From assembly GCF_016406105.1 (NCBI RefSeq), contig NZ_CP066308.1, forward strand, positions 2,019,501-2,083,500: 64,000 bases of DNA. Reading direction: 5' to 3'. The first letter of the stretch is position 1, and each line of letters starts with the position of its first letter. This document shows, in pieces, positions 46,586 through 57,499 of the stretch. Source of the stretch: Brevibacillus composti. GTDB lineage: Bacteria > Bacillota > Bacilli > Brevibacillales > Brevibacillaceae. The notes beneath the pieces are model-generated. The model was not told where the DNA came from. It made no database searches and saw only the letters and a program-made list of their open reading frames with translations. A program made the position numbers and the translations under genes.

Positions 46586-46682
46586 GCTGGCCTCACCTCC
46601 AGCTTCTTTGCCGGAGGCTGTTTGCTTCCCGAGGAAAAAAACGGTATGATGAGGAAGTAGGCAGTCAATTTAACATAAGGAC

Positions 46683-46994
46683 GTGAACACATTGACCACT
46701 GAAGAAAAAGATCTGGAATTGGGCGATATCATCACGCTGGACGATGAGAATGGCGAACCGTTGGGCGATTTTGAGGTCATCGCGATGTTTGACCAAAATG
46801 GCAAACAGTATATTGCCCTGACAGAGGCAGTGGAAGACGAGGACGGCGACGAGGACCTCGAAGAGGAAGTCGACATTTTCGTATTTCAGTTAGACGGCGG
46901 TGAAATGGTGCCGCTTGAAGAGGACGAGGAAGGTGCCGTATACGCCAAGCTGAACGAGGTCTTGGAAGGCATCGAATTGATCGAAAAGGACTAG
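46683..46994 (+). CDS. DUF1292 family acidic protein (YrzB-like)
   Basis: 103 aa from a GTG that is very close to AAGGA; the in-frame TTG at 46692 has better spacing. Strongly acidic: GDIITLDDENGEPLGDFEVI, then a beta segment EVDIFVFQLD and EEGAVYAKLNEVLEG, fitting DUF1292. Function unknown; YrzB in B. subtilis sits by yrzL and yrrK. Its terminator is the insertion site of the second group II intron. Confidence 0.85.
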   Translation: MNTLTTEEKDLELGDIITLDDENGEPLGDFEVIAMFDQNGKQYIALTEAVEDEDGDEDLEEEVDIFVFQLDGGEMVPLEEDEEGAVYAKLNEVLEGIELIEKD

Positions 46995-47014
46995 TCCCAT
47001 CCTTCAAAATGTGA

Positions 47015-47051
47015 AAAACCGCTGCGCGCGATGCCAGCGGTTTTACTTTGT
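47015..47051 (+). terminator. DUF1292 terminator; insertion site of group II intron copy 2
   Basis: The stem AAAACCGCTG / CAGCGGTTTT is followed by ACTTTGT, and then the intron begins at 47052. As in copy 1, the element sits immediately behind a terminator hairpin, and both upstream flanks end in TTTG plus a pyrimidine. Confidence 0.85.
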
Positions 47052-48940
47052 GTGCGCCCGGCATGGGCGGTAGCTATAGGGTGAAAGTCCTGAACGGGGG
47101 TTGGCTGTACCAACCGTTAGCTCAAGGCAAGGGTGTCCGCCGTGAGGCGGAATCTGAAGGAAGCCGGCGGCAAAGTCCCGACCTGAGGTACACAAACCCG
47201 ATTCGAGGCTGCTGTACTCGGGTGAGCCTGCGCAACAAGGTAAAGCCCTATACAGCCAAGGGGTATAGCAGTATATCGGGCAGGTACATGGGATGAAAGT
47301 TACCGCTCTTACCCGGGGAGGTCTGCATGGAATGCCTACTGCTGTTGGCAACCGCCTCCGTGAGGAGGCGCTGAACATGCAGAAGTCAGCAGAGGCCATA
47401 GTACCCAATCGGGGACACCCGGTGGGGAAGGGCTGAACATCAAGTCAACACATGTTCCCAACTCCTTTCGATACGATGCAGCGAAGCAGAAATCCAGTTT
47501 GGAACTTCCTCTGGATAGCAGGGGTGAAGCCCCGAGGGTACAGAGAAGGGCTGAGCATTGTACGGCAAGACTGGTGACATGTGTGCGGAGAGAGGAGTAT
47601 CGTTATGGATCTGCTGGAGAAGGTTCTGTCACGGGAGAACCTCACGGCTGCCCTCAAACGGGTCGAAGGCAACAAGGGCGCTCCGGGAATCGACGGTGTT
47701 ACAACCGAACAACTGCGCGACTACCTTCGCGAGCACTGGGCGACCATTCGGTCGCAGATCGAGGCGGGAACTTATAGACCATCTCCTGTCCGCAGGGTCG
47801 AAATCCCGAAACCTGACGGAGGAGTGCGGCTACTAGGTATCCCTACTGTGGTGGATCGCCTGATCCAGCAGGCTATCCTGCAAGTATTGACTCCCGTCTT
47901 TGACTCGGATTTCTCCAACTCCAGTTTCGGTTTTCGCCCAGGACGTCGTGCCCACGACGCCGTGCGAAAGGCGAAGCAGTTCATTGAGGAAGGATACCGG
48001 TACGTGGTCGACATCGACTTGGAGAAGTTCTTTGATCGAGTGAACCACGACATCTTGATGAGTCGTGTAGCACGGAAGGTGAAGGACAAGCGTCTCCTGA
48101 AACTGATCCGTGCTTACCTGCAATCCGGGGTGATGGTCAACGGGGTGTGCGTCACAACGGAGGAGGGCACACCGCAAGGTGGCCCTTTAAGTCCGCTCTT
48201 GGCCAATATTCTACTGGATGACTTGGATAAGGAGTTGGAAAAGAGGGGGCACCGTTTCTGCCGTTATGCGGACGATTGCAATATCTATGTACGCACGAAA
48301 CGCGCGGGGCAACGGGTAAAGGAGAGTGTGGAGCGATACCTGACCAGGGTACTTAAACTCAAGGTAAATCAACAGAAAAGTGCGGTGGATCAGCCGTACA
48401 AGCGAAAGTTTCTTGGATTTAGTTTTGTTCCAGGAAAAGAGGCGCGAATACGGCTACATCCCAAATCGATTACCCGGTTGAAAGAACGGATTCGTCAACT
48501 GACTAACCCTCATTGGAGCATTTCCATGCAGGAGAGAATCCGGAAACTCAACCAATACCTTATGGGATGGATTGGGTATTTTGCGTTGGCCGAGGCGAAA
48601 AAGCACCTGTTGCGAATAGAGGAATGGATTCGCCGAAGGCTCCGGCTCTGTCTGTGGACGCAATGGAAACGAGTTCGAACGCGATATCGCGAACTTCGTT
48701 CGCTAGGTCTCTCCCATAATAAAGCACTGGAAATTGCAAACACCCGCAAGGGGGCATGGCGGACAACGAAAACTCCGCATATGCACAAAGCCCTTGGCGT
48801 CGCCTACTGGCAACAACAAGGGCTGTTGAGTTTGGTACAGCGATATTTCAAACTTCGTCAAGCTTGATGAACCGCCGTATACCGGACGGTACGTACGGTG
48901 GTGTGAGAGGACGGGGGTTAGTCACCCCCTCCTACTCGAT
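47052..48940 (+). mobile_element. Group II intron (bacterial class C), copy 2
   Basis: 1889 bp, with no difference from copy 1 (5130-7018) found by eye, and all open frames on both strands translate identically. Same GTGCG start, same internal reverse transcriptase, same domain V/VI and CTCCTACTCGAT end. It lies in the same orientation as copy 1, 41.9 kb away, between the DUF1292 terminator and the converging stress-protein gene, so it disrupts no coding sequence. Identity suggests a recent retrohoming event. Confidence 0.93.
47605..48867 (+). CDS. ltrA: Group II intron-encoded reverse transcriptase/maturase, copy 2
   Basis: 420 aa, the same protein as that at 5683-6945: RT domain with GTPQGGPLSPLLAN and YADD, maturase X domain and C-terminal GLLSLVQRYFKL, no endonuclease. 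The ATG follows AGGAG; the in-frame GTG at 47581 is less likely. Intact, so either copy could supply splicing and mobility for both introns. Confidence 0.95.
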   Translation: MDLLEKVLSRENLTAALKRVEGNKGAPGIDGVTTEQLRDYLREHWATIRSQIEAGTYRPSPVRRVEIPKPDGGVRLLGIPTVVDRLIQQAILQVLTPVFDSDFSNSSFGFRPGRRAHDAVRKAKQFIEEGYRYVVDIDLEKFFDRVNHDILMSRVARKVKDKRLLKLIRAYLQSGVMVNGVCVTTEEGTPQGGPLSPLLANILLDDLDKELEKRGHRFCRYADDCNIYVRTKRAGQRVKESVERYLTRVLKLKVNQQKSAVDQPYKRKFLGFSFVPGKEARIRLHPKSITRLKERIRQLTNPHWSISMQERIRKLNQYLMGWIGYFALAEAKKHLLRIEEWIRRRLRLCLWTQWKRVRTRYRELRSLGLSHNKALEIANTRKGAWRTTKTPHMHKALGVAYWQQQGLLSLVQRYFKLRQA

Positions 48941-48975
48941 CTTCGTGCGTATGGCGAAGACGCTTCGATGGGCTG

Positions 48976-49353
48976 CTAGTCGTTCATCTTGATAATATTG
49001 TCCTTCAAATCGCGAACCACGAGGAGGCAGGTGTAGTCTGTTTCCTGCAGCTCGCGGACGAGGGCGGAAGCTTCATCCTTGGTCAGACCGAGCTTTTCCA
49101 GGCGTGTGCGCAATTCCTCTCCGCCGTTGTCAAAAAAATGGGCCTTGCTGTCAATATGGCCGACAGCGCTCTCAAAATGGGTGCTGTATTTGTAGTAGTT
49201 GTCCCGCTGGTTGGAGTGATTCTTGTCCGGGTTCCATTTGAGCACCCAGATATCGTCCTTGTGATACCCCGAGGAATTCAGGGCTTGTATATCGGAGACC
49301 AGCTCCTGGTCATAGCGGTGGAACTTGACGAACGGTTTCGTTGCGCTGATCAA
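48976..49353 (-). CDS. General stress protein (YflT-like)
   Basis: 125 aa. VSDIQALNSSGYHKDDIWVL at the N-terminus, then RTRLEKLGLTKDEASALVRELQ and the terminal LLVVRDLKDNIIKM recall the heat-induced stress protein YflT family (GSP17M), cytoplasmic, function unknown. GGGGGAGTTTCC upstream of the ATG is the ribosome site. Its 3' end is 35 bp from the intron. Family call is moderate. Confidence 0.6.
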   Translation of the reverse strand: MISATKPFVKFHRYDQELVSDIQALNSSGYHKDDIWVLKWNPDKNHSNQRDNYYKYSTHFESAVGHIDSKAHFFDNGGEELRTRLEKLGLTKDEASALVRELQETDYTCLLVVRDLKDNIIKMND

Positions 49354-49524
49354 GGAAACTCCCCCTTTTTGCCTTCGTAGTCATTCTGCTTGTAGCTTTC
49401 CCTGCCGCAGAGAAGTTCATCATGGATAAATTTTGCGCACCTGCCTCGCTTTTTCTTTGACCTGCCTTCCGCACAAGTGCTAGACTAGAAAGTGGTATTT
49501 CCGCAGTGACGAGGAGAGTTTGTG

Positions 49525-50271
49525 ATGCCCAAGTTTAAATTATTTGCAGCGAAAAAAGGCGCAGCGGACCAGAAGAAGAACAATCAGTTTGTCAAATTTG
49601 CCAGACAGATTTATGTAGAGGCGAAAAAAGGCGGCCCTGATCCGAACGCCAATTTGAAGCTGAAAGCCATTATTGCCAATGCCCGGGCCATCAGCATGCC
49701 CATGGACAATATCGAGCGGGCCATCAAAAAGGCAACCGATGCTGGCAATGCCGACGACTATGATGAGATCCGCTACGAAGGATACGGACCTGGCGGCGTG
49801 GCTGTCATCGTCGAATGCTTGACGGACAACCGTAATCGTACCGCTGCCGACGTCCGTGCGATTTTCAACAAACGCGGCGGCAACCTGGGAGAAACGGGAT
49901 CGGTTAGCTTTATGTTTGACCGCAAAGGTGTGATCACGATTGATCGTGAAGAATTCGATGTCGACGAGGACACGCTCCTGATGCAGGCGCTCGAGGCCGG
50001 TGCGGAGGACATGGTGACGCACGAGGACAGCTACGAGATTTTGACCCATCCGCATGAGCTGGATCAGGTCAAGCACGCCTTGGAGGCGGAGGGCTACACC
50101 TTTGCCAATGCGTCCCTGCAGTGGCTGCCGCAGAACAGCGTGAAAATCAGCGGCGATGACGCAGCCAAAATGCTGAAAATGATGGAAGCCTTCGAGGAAA
50201 ATGACGACGTGCAAAACGTCTATGCCAATTATGAGATTGACGATGAAGAAATGGAGCGGCTGCTCCAGTAA
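49525..50271 (+). CDS. YebC/PmpR-family protein
   Basis: 248 aa; ATG after GACGAGGAG (a GTG lies one codon upstream). A basic N-terminal region FVKFARQIYVEAKKGGPDP and KLKAIIANARAISMPMDNI, then the family core YEGYGPGGVAVIVECLTDN, GSVSFMFDRKGVI and EDSYEILTHPHEL. YebC-like proteins were called transcription regulators and are now linked to translation of proline-rich stretches. The N-terminus (MPKFKLFAAKK) differs from the usual MAGHSKW, placing it in the YeeN/YeeI-like branch. Followed by a terminator. Confidence 0.85.
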   Translation: MPKFKLFAAKKGAADQKKNNQFVKFARQIYVEAKKGGPDPNANLKLKAIIANARAISMPMDNIERAIKKATDAGNADDYDEIRYEGYGPGGVAVIVECLTDNRNRTAADVRAIFNKRGGNLGETGSVSFMFDRKGVITIDREEFDVDEDTLLMQALEAGAEDMVTHEDSYEILTHPHELDQVKHALEAEGYTFANASLQWLPQNSVKISGDDAAKMLKMMEAFEENDDVQNVYANYEIDDEEMERLLQ

Positions 50272-50288
50272 TACGATGCGGAACCACC

Positions 50289-50322
50289 AGCCATCTCGCA
50301 CTTTTCGTGAGATGGCTTTTCC
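50289..50322 (+). terminator. Terminator after the yebC-like gene
   Basis: The stem AGCCATCTCGCAC / GTGAGATGGCT with a TTTTC loop is followed by TTTTCC. Confidence 0.75.
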
Positions 50323-50502
50323 ATGAAACCAGGGGGCGTTCACGACTTTTCTGCCCGAAACAGAGGGAAAGATTGAATACAATGGTTTCCATACGGTACA
50401 ATAGCGATTAAGTGTTCGCTTTTTTCGGTTGCTCGCGCACGCCGGGAAGAGGTGGGTGCGGCGTCTCAGCCGAAAGGGAAAGAAGCAGAGGGGAGAAAGC
50501 GA

Positions 50503-52464
50503 TTGAAGGAAACAGATACACTCCGATATACCGAAGACGATATTCAGGTGCTAGAAGGGTTGATCGCTGTACGCAAGCGGCCGGGGATGTACATTGGGTC
50601 TACGGGAAGCCGCGGGCTGCACCATCTCCTGTGGGAAATCGTGGACAATGCCAAGGACGAGGCATTGGCCGGATTCAACGATACGATCATCGTCACCTTA
50701 CATAAAGACGGCAGTGTCAGCGTAGTCGACCACGGCCGGGGAATCCCGACCGGTCTGCATAAAACGGGCAGACCCGTGCCGGAAGTCATTTTCACCACAC
50801 TGCATGCCGGAGGCAAATTCGGCGGCGGCGGATACAAGAAGAGCGGCGGTTTGCACGGAGTCGGCTCCAGTGTCGTCGTGGCGCTGTCCGAGTGGCTGGA
50901 AGTGGAGATTCACCGCGACGGCCAGATTCACCGGCAGCGGTTCGCCTACGTCGTCGATGAGGCAGGCAATGAGCATGTCGGAAAGCCTGTCACGGGGCTG
51001 GACGTGGTCGGGAAGACGAAGCGGACCGGGACGACTGTCCGCTTTCTCCCGGACGAAGCCATATTTGGTTCCGCCCGCTTTGATTACGAAACGATTCGCG
51101 ACAGATTTCGCGAAACGGCGTTTCTCCTGAAAAAACTGCGGATGGTGCTGATTGACGAACGGGGCCCGGAGAAAAAGCAAGAAGAGTTTTACTTCGAAGA
51201 CGGCCTCAAGTCTTATGTCACCTATCTGAATGAGGGCAAAAATACGCTCCACCCGGTGGTTTACTTTGAAGGGGAGAAAGACAATGTGTACGTCGAGCTC
51301 GCCTTTCAATACAACGACGGCTATACCGAAACGCTGGTCTCCTATGTGAACTCCATCCCCACGACGGATGGCGGTACGCATGTCACCGGTTTCCGCAACG
51401 GAACCACCCGGGTTTTCAACGAGTTTGCCCGGAAAAAAGGCTATCTGAAGGAGAAAGACGCCAATCTGACGGGCAATGATCTGCGCGAGGGGTTCCTCGG
51501 GGTGCTCTCCCTGCAAATGGCAGACGTCCAGTTTGAATCGCAGACGAAGGACAAGCTGGGCAATGAGGAAGCGCGGACGATTGTCGAGCAGATCGTCTCG
51601 GAAAAGCTGGGCTTTTTCCTCGAAGAGAATCCGGAGACCGGAAAGCTGCTGGTTGACAAGGCCATCCGCTCCGCCGAGATCCGGGAAGAGCTGCGCAAAC
51701 AGAAGGAAGCCCTGCGCGGCGACAAGAAAAGCAAAAACGCCAAGAAGCGCAAGTCCATCTCGGAGAAGTTCACGCCGCCCCAATACAAGGACCCCCGCCG
51801 CAACGAACTGTTCCTGGTGGAAGGGGATTCCGCCGGCGGTTCCGCCAAACAAGCGCGCAACTCCGAGTTTCAGGCGATCTTTGGCCTCCGCGGGAAGCCG
51901 CTGAATACAGAAAAAGCAAAGCTCTCCGATGTCCTGTCCAACGAAGAGTTCCGCACCATTCTGGAAGTGCTGGAGACGGACATCGGCGAGGATTTTTCCA
52001 TCGACAACTGCGCTTTTGACAAGATCATCATCATGTCGGACGCGGATGTGGACGGATCGCATATCCAGACGCTGCTGCTCACCTTTTTCTTCCGGTACAT
52101 GCAGCCGCTGATCGCCTCCGGCCGCCTCTACATCGCCCAGCCGCCGCTGTATCAGGTGAAAAAAGAGAGCCGCGGCAAACAGTCTGAGAGCATCTATTGC
52201 TGGAATGACTATGAGCTGGAGCAGGCGCTGAAGAAGATCGGACGCGGCGCAGAGGTGCAGCGCTACAAGGGATTGGGCGAGATGAATCCCGATCAGCTCT
52301 GGGAGACGACGATGAATCCGGAGACCCGCAAGCTGATCAAAGTCGAACTGCAAGACCTTGCCCACTGCGAAAAACTGGTGACCGTCCTGATGGGAGACAA
52401 GGTTCCACCCCGCCGAGAGTGGATCGAGAGTCACGTCACCTTTGAAGTGGGGGAGGATGAGTAA
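50503..52464 (+). CDS. parE: DNA topoisomerase IV subunit B
   Basis: 653 aa from a TTG with GAGGGGAGA 7 nt upstream; the frame is open to 50452 but that part looks non-coding. GHKL ATPase motifs [43 protein letters not shown]; transducer domain; TOPRIM motifs [17 protein letters not shown] and [13 protein letters not shown]. Here the typical residues fit ParE ([15 protein letters not shown]) rather than GyrB. With ParC it decatenates daughter chromosomes. The two genes are 2 bp apart. Confidence 0.96.
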   Translation: MKETDTLRYTEDDIQVLEGLIAVRKRPGMYIGSTGSRGLHHLLWEIVDNAKDEALAGFNDTIIVTLHKDGSVSVVDHGRGIPTGLHKTGRPVPEVIFTTLHAGGKFGGGGYKKSGGLHGVGSSVVVALSEWLEVEIHRDGQIHRQRFAYVVDEAGNEHVGKPVTGLDVVGKTKRTGTTVRFLPDEAIFGSARFDYETIRDRFRETAFLLKKLRMVLIDERGPEKKQEEFYFEDGLKSYVTYLNEGKNTLHPVVYFEGEKDNVYVELAFQYNDGYTETLVSYVNSIPTTDGGTHVTGFRNGTTRVFNEFARKKGYLKEKDANLTGNDLREGFLGVLSLQMADVQFESQTKDKLGNEEARTIVEQIVSEKLGFFLEENPETGKLLVDKAIRSAEIREELRKQKEALRGDKKSKNAKKRKSISEKFTPPQYKDPRRNELFLVEGDSAGGSAKQARNSEFQAIFGLRGKPLNTEKAKLSDVLSNEEFRTILEVLETDIGEDFSIDNCAFDKIIIMSDADVDGSHIQTLLLTFFFRYMQPLIASGRLYIAQPPLYQVKKESRGKQSESIYCWNDYELEQALKKIGRGAEVQRYKGLGEMNPDQLWETTMNPETRKLIKVELQDLAHCEKLVTVLMGDKVPPRREWIESHVTFEVGEDE

Positions 52465-52466
52465 GC

Positions 52467-55007
52467 ATGCTGTCCAATCAAATTATTGAACAAAGCTTTG
52501 CGGAAATCATGGGCAAGCGATTCGGCGACTATGCCAATCTGGTCATCCTGTCCCGGGCGATCCCCGATGCGCGCGACGGCTTAAAGCCTGTGCAGCGGCG
52601 CATTTTGTACGCCATGTACCAGGAAGGCAATACCCATGACAAGCCGTACCGGAAATCGGCAAAAACCGTGGGGTACGTGATGGGGACCTACCATCCGCAC
52701 GGGGATAGCGCCATCTACGAAACGATGGTTCGCATGGCCCAATGGTGGAAAATGCGCCAGACCTTGATCCAAGGGCACGGCAACTTCGGGAGTCTCGATG
52801 CAGATCCGCCGGCGGCCATGCGCTATACGGAATCCCGCTTGTCCGCGCTGGCCAATGAAATGCTGCGCGACATCGAAAAGGACACGGTTACCTTTATCCC
52901 CAACTACGATAACTCGGCCGAGCAGCCGGCTGTCCTGCCTTCCCGTTTTCCCAACCTCCTGGTAAACGGGGCCTCCGGGATTGCCGTCGGATTTGCGACA
53001 GATATTCCCACACACAACCTGGGGGAGGTCATCGACGCGACCGTCGCCATGATGAAAAAGCCGGAAATCAGCCTGGACGAGCTGATGAATTATGTCCAGG
53101 GGCCGGACTTTCCCACCGGCGGCATCGTCCAAGGGTTATCGGGGATCCGCAAGGCCTTCGAGACGGGCCGCGGCCAATTTATCATCCGCGGGAGAACGCA
53201 TATCGAAGAGCCCAAGGGCGCCAAGGTAAAGAAAATCGTCATCTCCGAAATTCCGTACGATGTGGTCAAATCCAAGCTGGTGGCGCAGATCGACGAGCTG
53301 GTGATGGAGCGGAAAATCGAAGGAGCCCTGGCCGTCCGAGACGAAACCGGGCGCAAAGAAGCGGAGCAGAAGAAGGTACGCATCGTCGTCGACATCAAAA
53401 AGGATGCCGATGAGACGGCCATTCTCAATTACCTGTACAAAAACACCGATTTGCAAATTTACTACAATTACAACATGAACGTGATCCACGAGGGCACCAT
53501 CCGCCAAATGGGGCTGAAGCAGCTGCTCGCGGCCTACATCGATCACCAGAAGGACGTCGTGACGAGGCGCTCCCAGTACGATCTGGACCGCAAACAAAAG
53601 CGCGAGCATGTGGTAGAAGGGCTGATTCGGGCGAAATCCATCCTGCGTCAGGTCGTCGAGACGATCATGGACTCGGAGGATCGGGCCGATGCCAAGAAGA
53701 ACATCATGGAAAAATACGGGTTCACCGACCCGCAGGCCGATGCGATTCTGAGCATTCAGCTCGCGTCTCTGACCCGCCTCGACATCGTCAAGCTGGAAAA
53801 AGAGCTGGAGGCGCTGGCCAAGGAGATTGCGGAGCTGAGCGCGATTCTCGCGAGTGAGAAGAAGCTGATCCAGGTGATTACCGCCGAGCTCAGCGAGATC
53901 AAGAAAAAGTATGCCGAGCCCCGCCTGACGGAAATCCAAGGGGAGATCGAGGAAATCAAGGTCGACATCGCCATGCAGATCAATGCGGAAGACTGCATCG
54001 TCACCTTGACCAATGAGGGCTATATCAAGCGCACCAGCCCGCGCTCGTTCAAATCGATGGGCGGCACGATCGAGACCTGCGGGGTAAAAGAGGGAGACCG
54101 GGTACGCTACTTTATCGAAACCAACACGTCGCATACGGCCCTCTTTTTTACCCAGGACGGCAAGTATTTTGCGACACTCGTCCACGCCATCCCGGATGAC
54201 AAGTGGAAAGACATCGGTTCGGCTCTCGTCAATGTCATCCCGCTGGAAAAACACCAGCGGATCGTAGGCTTTGCGATTGTGGAGAATTTCCAGCAGCCTC
54301 TGACAATCGTCCACATGAGCCGCATGGGCCTGGTGAAAAAGACCGTGCTCAGCGAATACGAGACCAACCGCTCCGGCGCTCTGGTGGCGGCCAAGCTCAA
54401 GTCGGAAGAGGATGAGTACGTCGCAGCATTTGCGACCGACGAAGCAGGCGCGTTTCTCGTCGTCACGCAGGACGGGATGGGCATCCGCTTCCTGAAGAGC
54501 GAAGTGAGCCCGACCGGCAGAGCCTCCAGCGGGGTGAAGGCGATCTCGCTTTCGGCGGGCGATGCGGTGGTCGGCGTGAAGCCTGTGGAGGAAGAAGACA
54601 CCCGGGCATTCAGCATTTTGACGGCAGAAGGCGTGCTCAAGCGGACCCACATCGCGGACATACCCCTGCAAGGCAGAGCAGGCAAGGGCGTACAGCTGAT
54701 CCGCAAGCGGAAGACACATCCGCATCAGCTGGTCGCGCTGGCCATCGAAGAGACGCTCTATGTCTACACGGGGAAACAGGAGTGGGTGCAGCTACAGACC
54801 GAACAGATCGGCATCACGGACCAGGGCGGCATCGGCAGAACAGCGGTAGAAGGGGAAGTGCGCAGCGTCGCGTACGAGACCGTGTTGCCGGGCGAGGAAG
54901 AAGGTCAGACTGCCGAGCCCAAAGGACAGGCGGACCCGTCGGCCGCTCCGGCAGACGAACTGGTGCAGCCGAGTTTGTTTGAAGATTCATCAGAGGAAGA
55001 GGATTGA
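52467..55007 (+). CDS. parC: DNA topoisomerase IV subunit A
   Basis: 846 aa. Breakage-reunion domain with [20 protein letters not shown], catalytic Tyr120 in [11 protein letters not shown], and the quinolone region [12 protein letters not shown] with Ser81 and Glu85, the usual sensitive residues. The GyrA-like propeller follows, but without the QRRGGKG box of GyrA, so ParC is correct. A coiled-coil gate lies at about residues 440-490. It forms the heterotetramer with ParE, encoded 2 bp upstream. Confidence 0.96.
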   Translation: MLSNQIIEQSFAEIMGKRFGDYANLVILSRAIPDARDGLKPVQRRILYAMYQEGNTHDKPYRKSAKTVGYVMGTYHPHGDSAIYETMVRMAQWWKMRQTLIQGHGNFGSLDADPPAAMRYTESRLSALANEMLRDIEKDTVTFIPNYDNSAEQPAVLPSRFPNLLVNGASGIAVGFATDIPTHNLGEVIDATVAMMKKPEISLDELMNYVQGPDFPTGGIVQGLSGIRKAFETGRGQFIIRGRTHIEEPKGAKVKKIVISEIPYDVVKSKLVAQIDELVMERKIEGALAVRDETGRKEAEQKKVRIVVDIKKDADETAILNYLYKNTDLQIYYNYNMNVIHEGTIRQMGLKQLLAAYIDHQKDVVTRRSQYDLDRKQKREHVVEGLIRAKSILRQVVETIMDSEDRADAKKNIMEKYGFTDPQADAILSIQLASLTRLDIVKLEKELEALAKEIAELSAILASEKKLIQVITAELSEIKKKYAEPRLTEIQGEIEEIKVDIAMQINAEDCIVTLTNEGYIKRTSPRSFKSMGGTIETCGVKEGDRVRYFIETNTSHTALFFTQDGKYFATLVHAIPDDKWKDIGSALVNVIPLEKHQRIVGFAIVENFQQPLTIVHMSRMGLVKKTVLSEYETNRSGALVAAKLKSEEDEYVAAFATDEAGAFLVVTQDGMGIRFLKSEVSPTGRASSGVKAISLSAGDAVVGVKPVEEEDTRAFSILTAEGVLKRTHIADIPLQGRAGKGVQLIRKRKTHPHQLVALAIEETLYVYTGKQEWVQLQTEQIGITDQGGIGRTAVEGEVRSVAYETVLPGEEEGQTAEPKGQADPSAAPADELVQPSLFEDSSEEED

Positions 55008-55012
55008 TCGCG

Positions 55013-55339
55013 ATGGGAGTCACGTTTGAATCGTTTGCGTCAGAGTTGACGGGTCTGCAGGTATCTCTATTGGCGGATACCGTCCAGTATTTTGCCGATA
55101 GCCCCAAGCTCCTGTCCATCCCGGATGAACAGGGTCAGCGCGTGGCCGTTCCGATTTTGCCGGAGACGGTGAACCGAATGCTGGCAGCGTATCCGGAAGG
55201 GGCCGAAGGAGAGACGCGGACTTTTGGCTTCCGTTGGGAGGCGGGGGAGAGCGACGGGGAAGGCACGCTCGTCATCCGCTTTCCAGACGGCAGCGAGCTG
55301 CGGCAATCGACGGTGCTTTCCCGGTTCTCTCCGGTGTAG
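55013..55339 (+). CDS. Small hypothetical protein after parC (108 aa)
   Basis: ATG 5 bp past the parC stop, with AGAGGA upstream. The sequence begins VTFESFASELTGLQVSLLAD and has a beta-rich end, EGTLVIRFPDGSELRQSTVL. No family recognised. Close linkage to parC suggests co-transcription. A terminator stands about 105 bp downstream. Confidence 0.6.
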   Translation: MGVTFESFASELTGLQVSLLADTVQYFADSPKLLSIPDEQGQRVAVPILPETVNRMLAAYPEGAEGETRTFGFRWEAGESDGEGTLVIRFPDGSELRQSTVLSRFSPV

Positions 55340-55443
55340 CAAAACCGGGCAGGCCGCTCCGATAAGATCGATCACTCTATCACGGAGCCGGTGCCCAGCT
55401 GATATTTGGCAGTTTCGATCTATCGAAATCGAGTTTGACAACC

Positions 55444-55481
55444 ATCCCTCCGGTGTTTGATGCCGGAGGGATTTTCTGTTT
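55444..55481 (+). terminator. Terminator of the parEC unit
   Basis: The stem ATCCCTCCGG / CCGGAGGGAT is followed by TTTCTGTTT. Confidence 0.8.
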
Positions 55482-55687
55482 CTCCAGCAACAAAAGTTTA
55501 TGAAATATAAATAATTTTTAGAAAATAAATTACTGCGGGATGCTGCTGAACGGGGAAAGAATGGGTTCATTTGGGAGAAGGCGCATTCCCAAGGCTTGTG
55601 AACGTCTTTCTCATCGCAACCATATGTTATTACAGAAAATTACCGGCTTTTAATTGATCCCTAATATTTTAATCTATAAATAATAGT

Positions 55688-55716
55688 GTTACACTATATA
55701 GGGTTATTATTATAAC
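55688..55716 (+). promoter_or_regulatory. Candidate mqo promoter
   Basis: GTTACA (55688-55693) and TATAAC (55711-55716) at 17-bp spacing inside a very AT-rich stretch. Its predicted start would place the structured leader at the very 5' end of the mRNA. Confidence 0.5.
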
Positions 55717-55718
55717 GG

Positions 55719-55789
55719 AAAAGGTGTGTAGCGAAATCGCACCCTGACTTAATTGTGAAGCCAATGGGAGCGTCTGCACCTTTTCTTTA
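55719..55789 (+). ncRNA. Structured leader RNA upstream of mqo, possible attenuator
   Basis: AAAAGGTG (55719-55726) and CACCTTTT (55777-55784) form a closing stem. Inside are a small hairpin GCG/CGC and an arm with CCC-CTT/AAG-GGG segments (ACCCTGACTT, GAAGCCAATGGG), giving a three-way-junction-like fold; TTCTTT follows the outer stem, so it can act as a terminator. The mqo ribosome site is 10 bp further on. No known riboswitch class was recognised. Confidence 0.5.
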
Positions 55790-55812
55790 AATAGCGAGGT
55801 AGGACGGTAAAA

Positions 55813-57309
55813 ATGAGCATCAGACAATCCAAAACAGACGTTATCTTAATTGGTGCAGGAATTATGAGTGCGACTTTGGGAACGCTGCTGAAAGAATTAG
55901 TACCGGACTGGAACATTACAGTTTTTGAGAAGCTCGCAAACGCAGGAGAGGAAAGTTCGAACGAATGGAATAATGCCGGTACGGGGCATGCAGCATTGTG
56001 CGAGCTTAACTACACCGTCGAAAAACCGGACGGCTCCGTAGATATTAGCAAAGCGCTGAAAATTAATGAGGAGTATCAGGTCTCCAAGCAATTTTGGTCG
56101 TACCTGGTCAACAGCAATCTGATCCGCAATCCCGAAGACTTTATCAGACCATTGCCTCATTTGAGTTTTGTGCAAGGAGAGCAAAATGTTTCGTTCTTGA
56201 AAAAACGGTTTGAAGCGCTGTCCGCCAACCCTCTGTTTCAAGGGATGGAATTCTCCGATGATCCGAAAAAATTGATGGAATGGATTCCGCTTATTATGAA
56301 GGACCGTATCGTGAACGAACCGATTGCGGCAACAAAAATCGATTCGGGTACGGATGTCAACTTTGGCGCGTTGACACGCATGTTGTTTGACCACCTGCAG
56401 CGTAAAGGCGTCGATATCCACTACAAACATCAAGTGGATGATCTGAAACGGACGAGCGACGGCGTGTGGGAGTTGAAAGTGCGGAACGTAGACAGCGGTG
56501 CCGTCGAACGCCATTCGGCAAAATTCGTCTTTATCGGCGGCGGTGGAGGAAGCCTGCTGTTGCTCCAAAAATCCGGCATTCCGGAAGGGAAGCATATTGG
56601 CGGTTTCCCGGTAAGCGGCCTCTTTATGGTGTGCAACAATCCGGATGTCATTGAGCAGCATCATGCAAAAGTATACGGAAAAGCCAAGGTTGGCGCTCCG
56701 CCGATGTCTGTCCCGCATCTGGACACCCGTTTTATCGACAATAAAAAAATGCTGCTCTTTGGACCGTTTGCCGGTTTCTCGCCCAAGTTTTTAAAAACCG
56801 GATCCATGTTCGATTTGTTATGCTCCGTCAAACCCGATAATGTGACCACGATGCTGGCGGCAGGCGCCAAAAACGTTCCTTTGACGAAGTACCTGATCCA
56901 GCAAGTGATGCTGTCGAAAGACCAACGCATGGAAGAATTGCGCGAGTTTATCCCCAACGCCAAAAGCGAGGATTGGGATATCGTGGTAGCGGGCCAACGC
57001 GTGCAGGTAATCAAAGATACTCCTGCCGGGAAAGGGACGCTTCAGTTTGGTACGGAAGTCATCAGTGCCGCGGACGGCTCGATCGCCGCGCTGCTCGGCG
57101 CTTCGCCGGGTGCGTCTACAGCCGTTTCCGTCATGCTTGACGTGATCAGCAGATGCTTCCCTGAACATTTGCAAGCGTGGGAACCGAAAATCAAAGAAAT
57201 GATCCCTTCCTATGGCTTGTCACTTTTGAATCATCCGGAACTTCTGGACGATATTCAAACTTCCACGGCCCGGACGCTTGGTCTGAGCAGTGAACTGGTC
57301 CTCGTCTAG
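55813..57309 (+). CDS. mqo: Malate:quinone oxidoreductase
   Basis: 498 aa, ATG behind GAGGTAGGACGG. FAD-binding start [42 protein letters not shown], the substrate region [36 protein letters not shown] and [19 protein letters not shown] near the end. This peripheral membrane enzyme oxidises L-malate to oxaloacetate and passes electrons to the quinone pool, complementing or replacing NAD malate dehydrogenase. Its promoter region carries an unusual structured leader; a terminator follows. Confidence 0.97.
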   Translation: MSIRQSKTDVILIGAGIMSATLGTLLKELVPDWNITVFEKLANAGEESSNEWNNAGTGHAALCELNYTVEKPDGSVDISKALKINEEYQVSKQFWSYLVNSNLIRNPEDFIRPLPHLSFVQGEQNVSFLKKRFEALSANPLFQGMEFSDDPKKLMEWIPLIMKDRIVNEPIAATKIDSGTDVNFGALTRMLFDHLQRKGVDIHYKHQVDDLKRTSDGVWELKVRNVDSGAVERHSAKFVFIGGGGGSLLLLQKSGIPEGKHIGGFPVSGLFMVCNNPDVIEQHHAKVYGKAKVGAPPMSVPHLDTRFIDNKKMLLFGPFAGFSPKFLKTGSMFDLLCSVKPDNVTTMLAAGAKNVPLTKYLIQQVMLSKDQRMEELREFIPNAKSEDWDIVVAGQRVQVIKDTPAGKGTLQFGTEVISAADGSIAALLGASPGASTAVSVMLDVISRCFPEHLQAWEPKIKEMIPSYGLSLLNHPELLDDIQTSTARTLGLSSELVLV

Positions 57310-57328
57310 AACACCGCACAAAAGAAAA

Positions 57329-57378
57329 AAAGCGGCCTTTTCGATCCTGATCTAACCAGGGGTCCGAAGGCCGCTTTG
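57329..57378 (+). terminator. mqo terminator
   Basis: The stem AAAGCGGCCTTTTCG / CGAAGGCCGCTTT (one bulge) ends in TTTGCTGTG; the A and T ends make it usable in both directions. Confidence 0.75.
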
Positions 57379-57499
57379 CTGTGTCTTCCATTTTCTTGAG
57401 GGATCAATCTCTACATAAGAATGGGCATCGGACGGCATCTTGACAATGTTTCTCTGTATGCGATATATTTCTGACAACTTAGAAAGGTGGTTCTATCAG

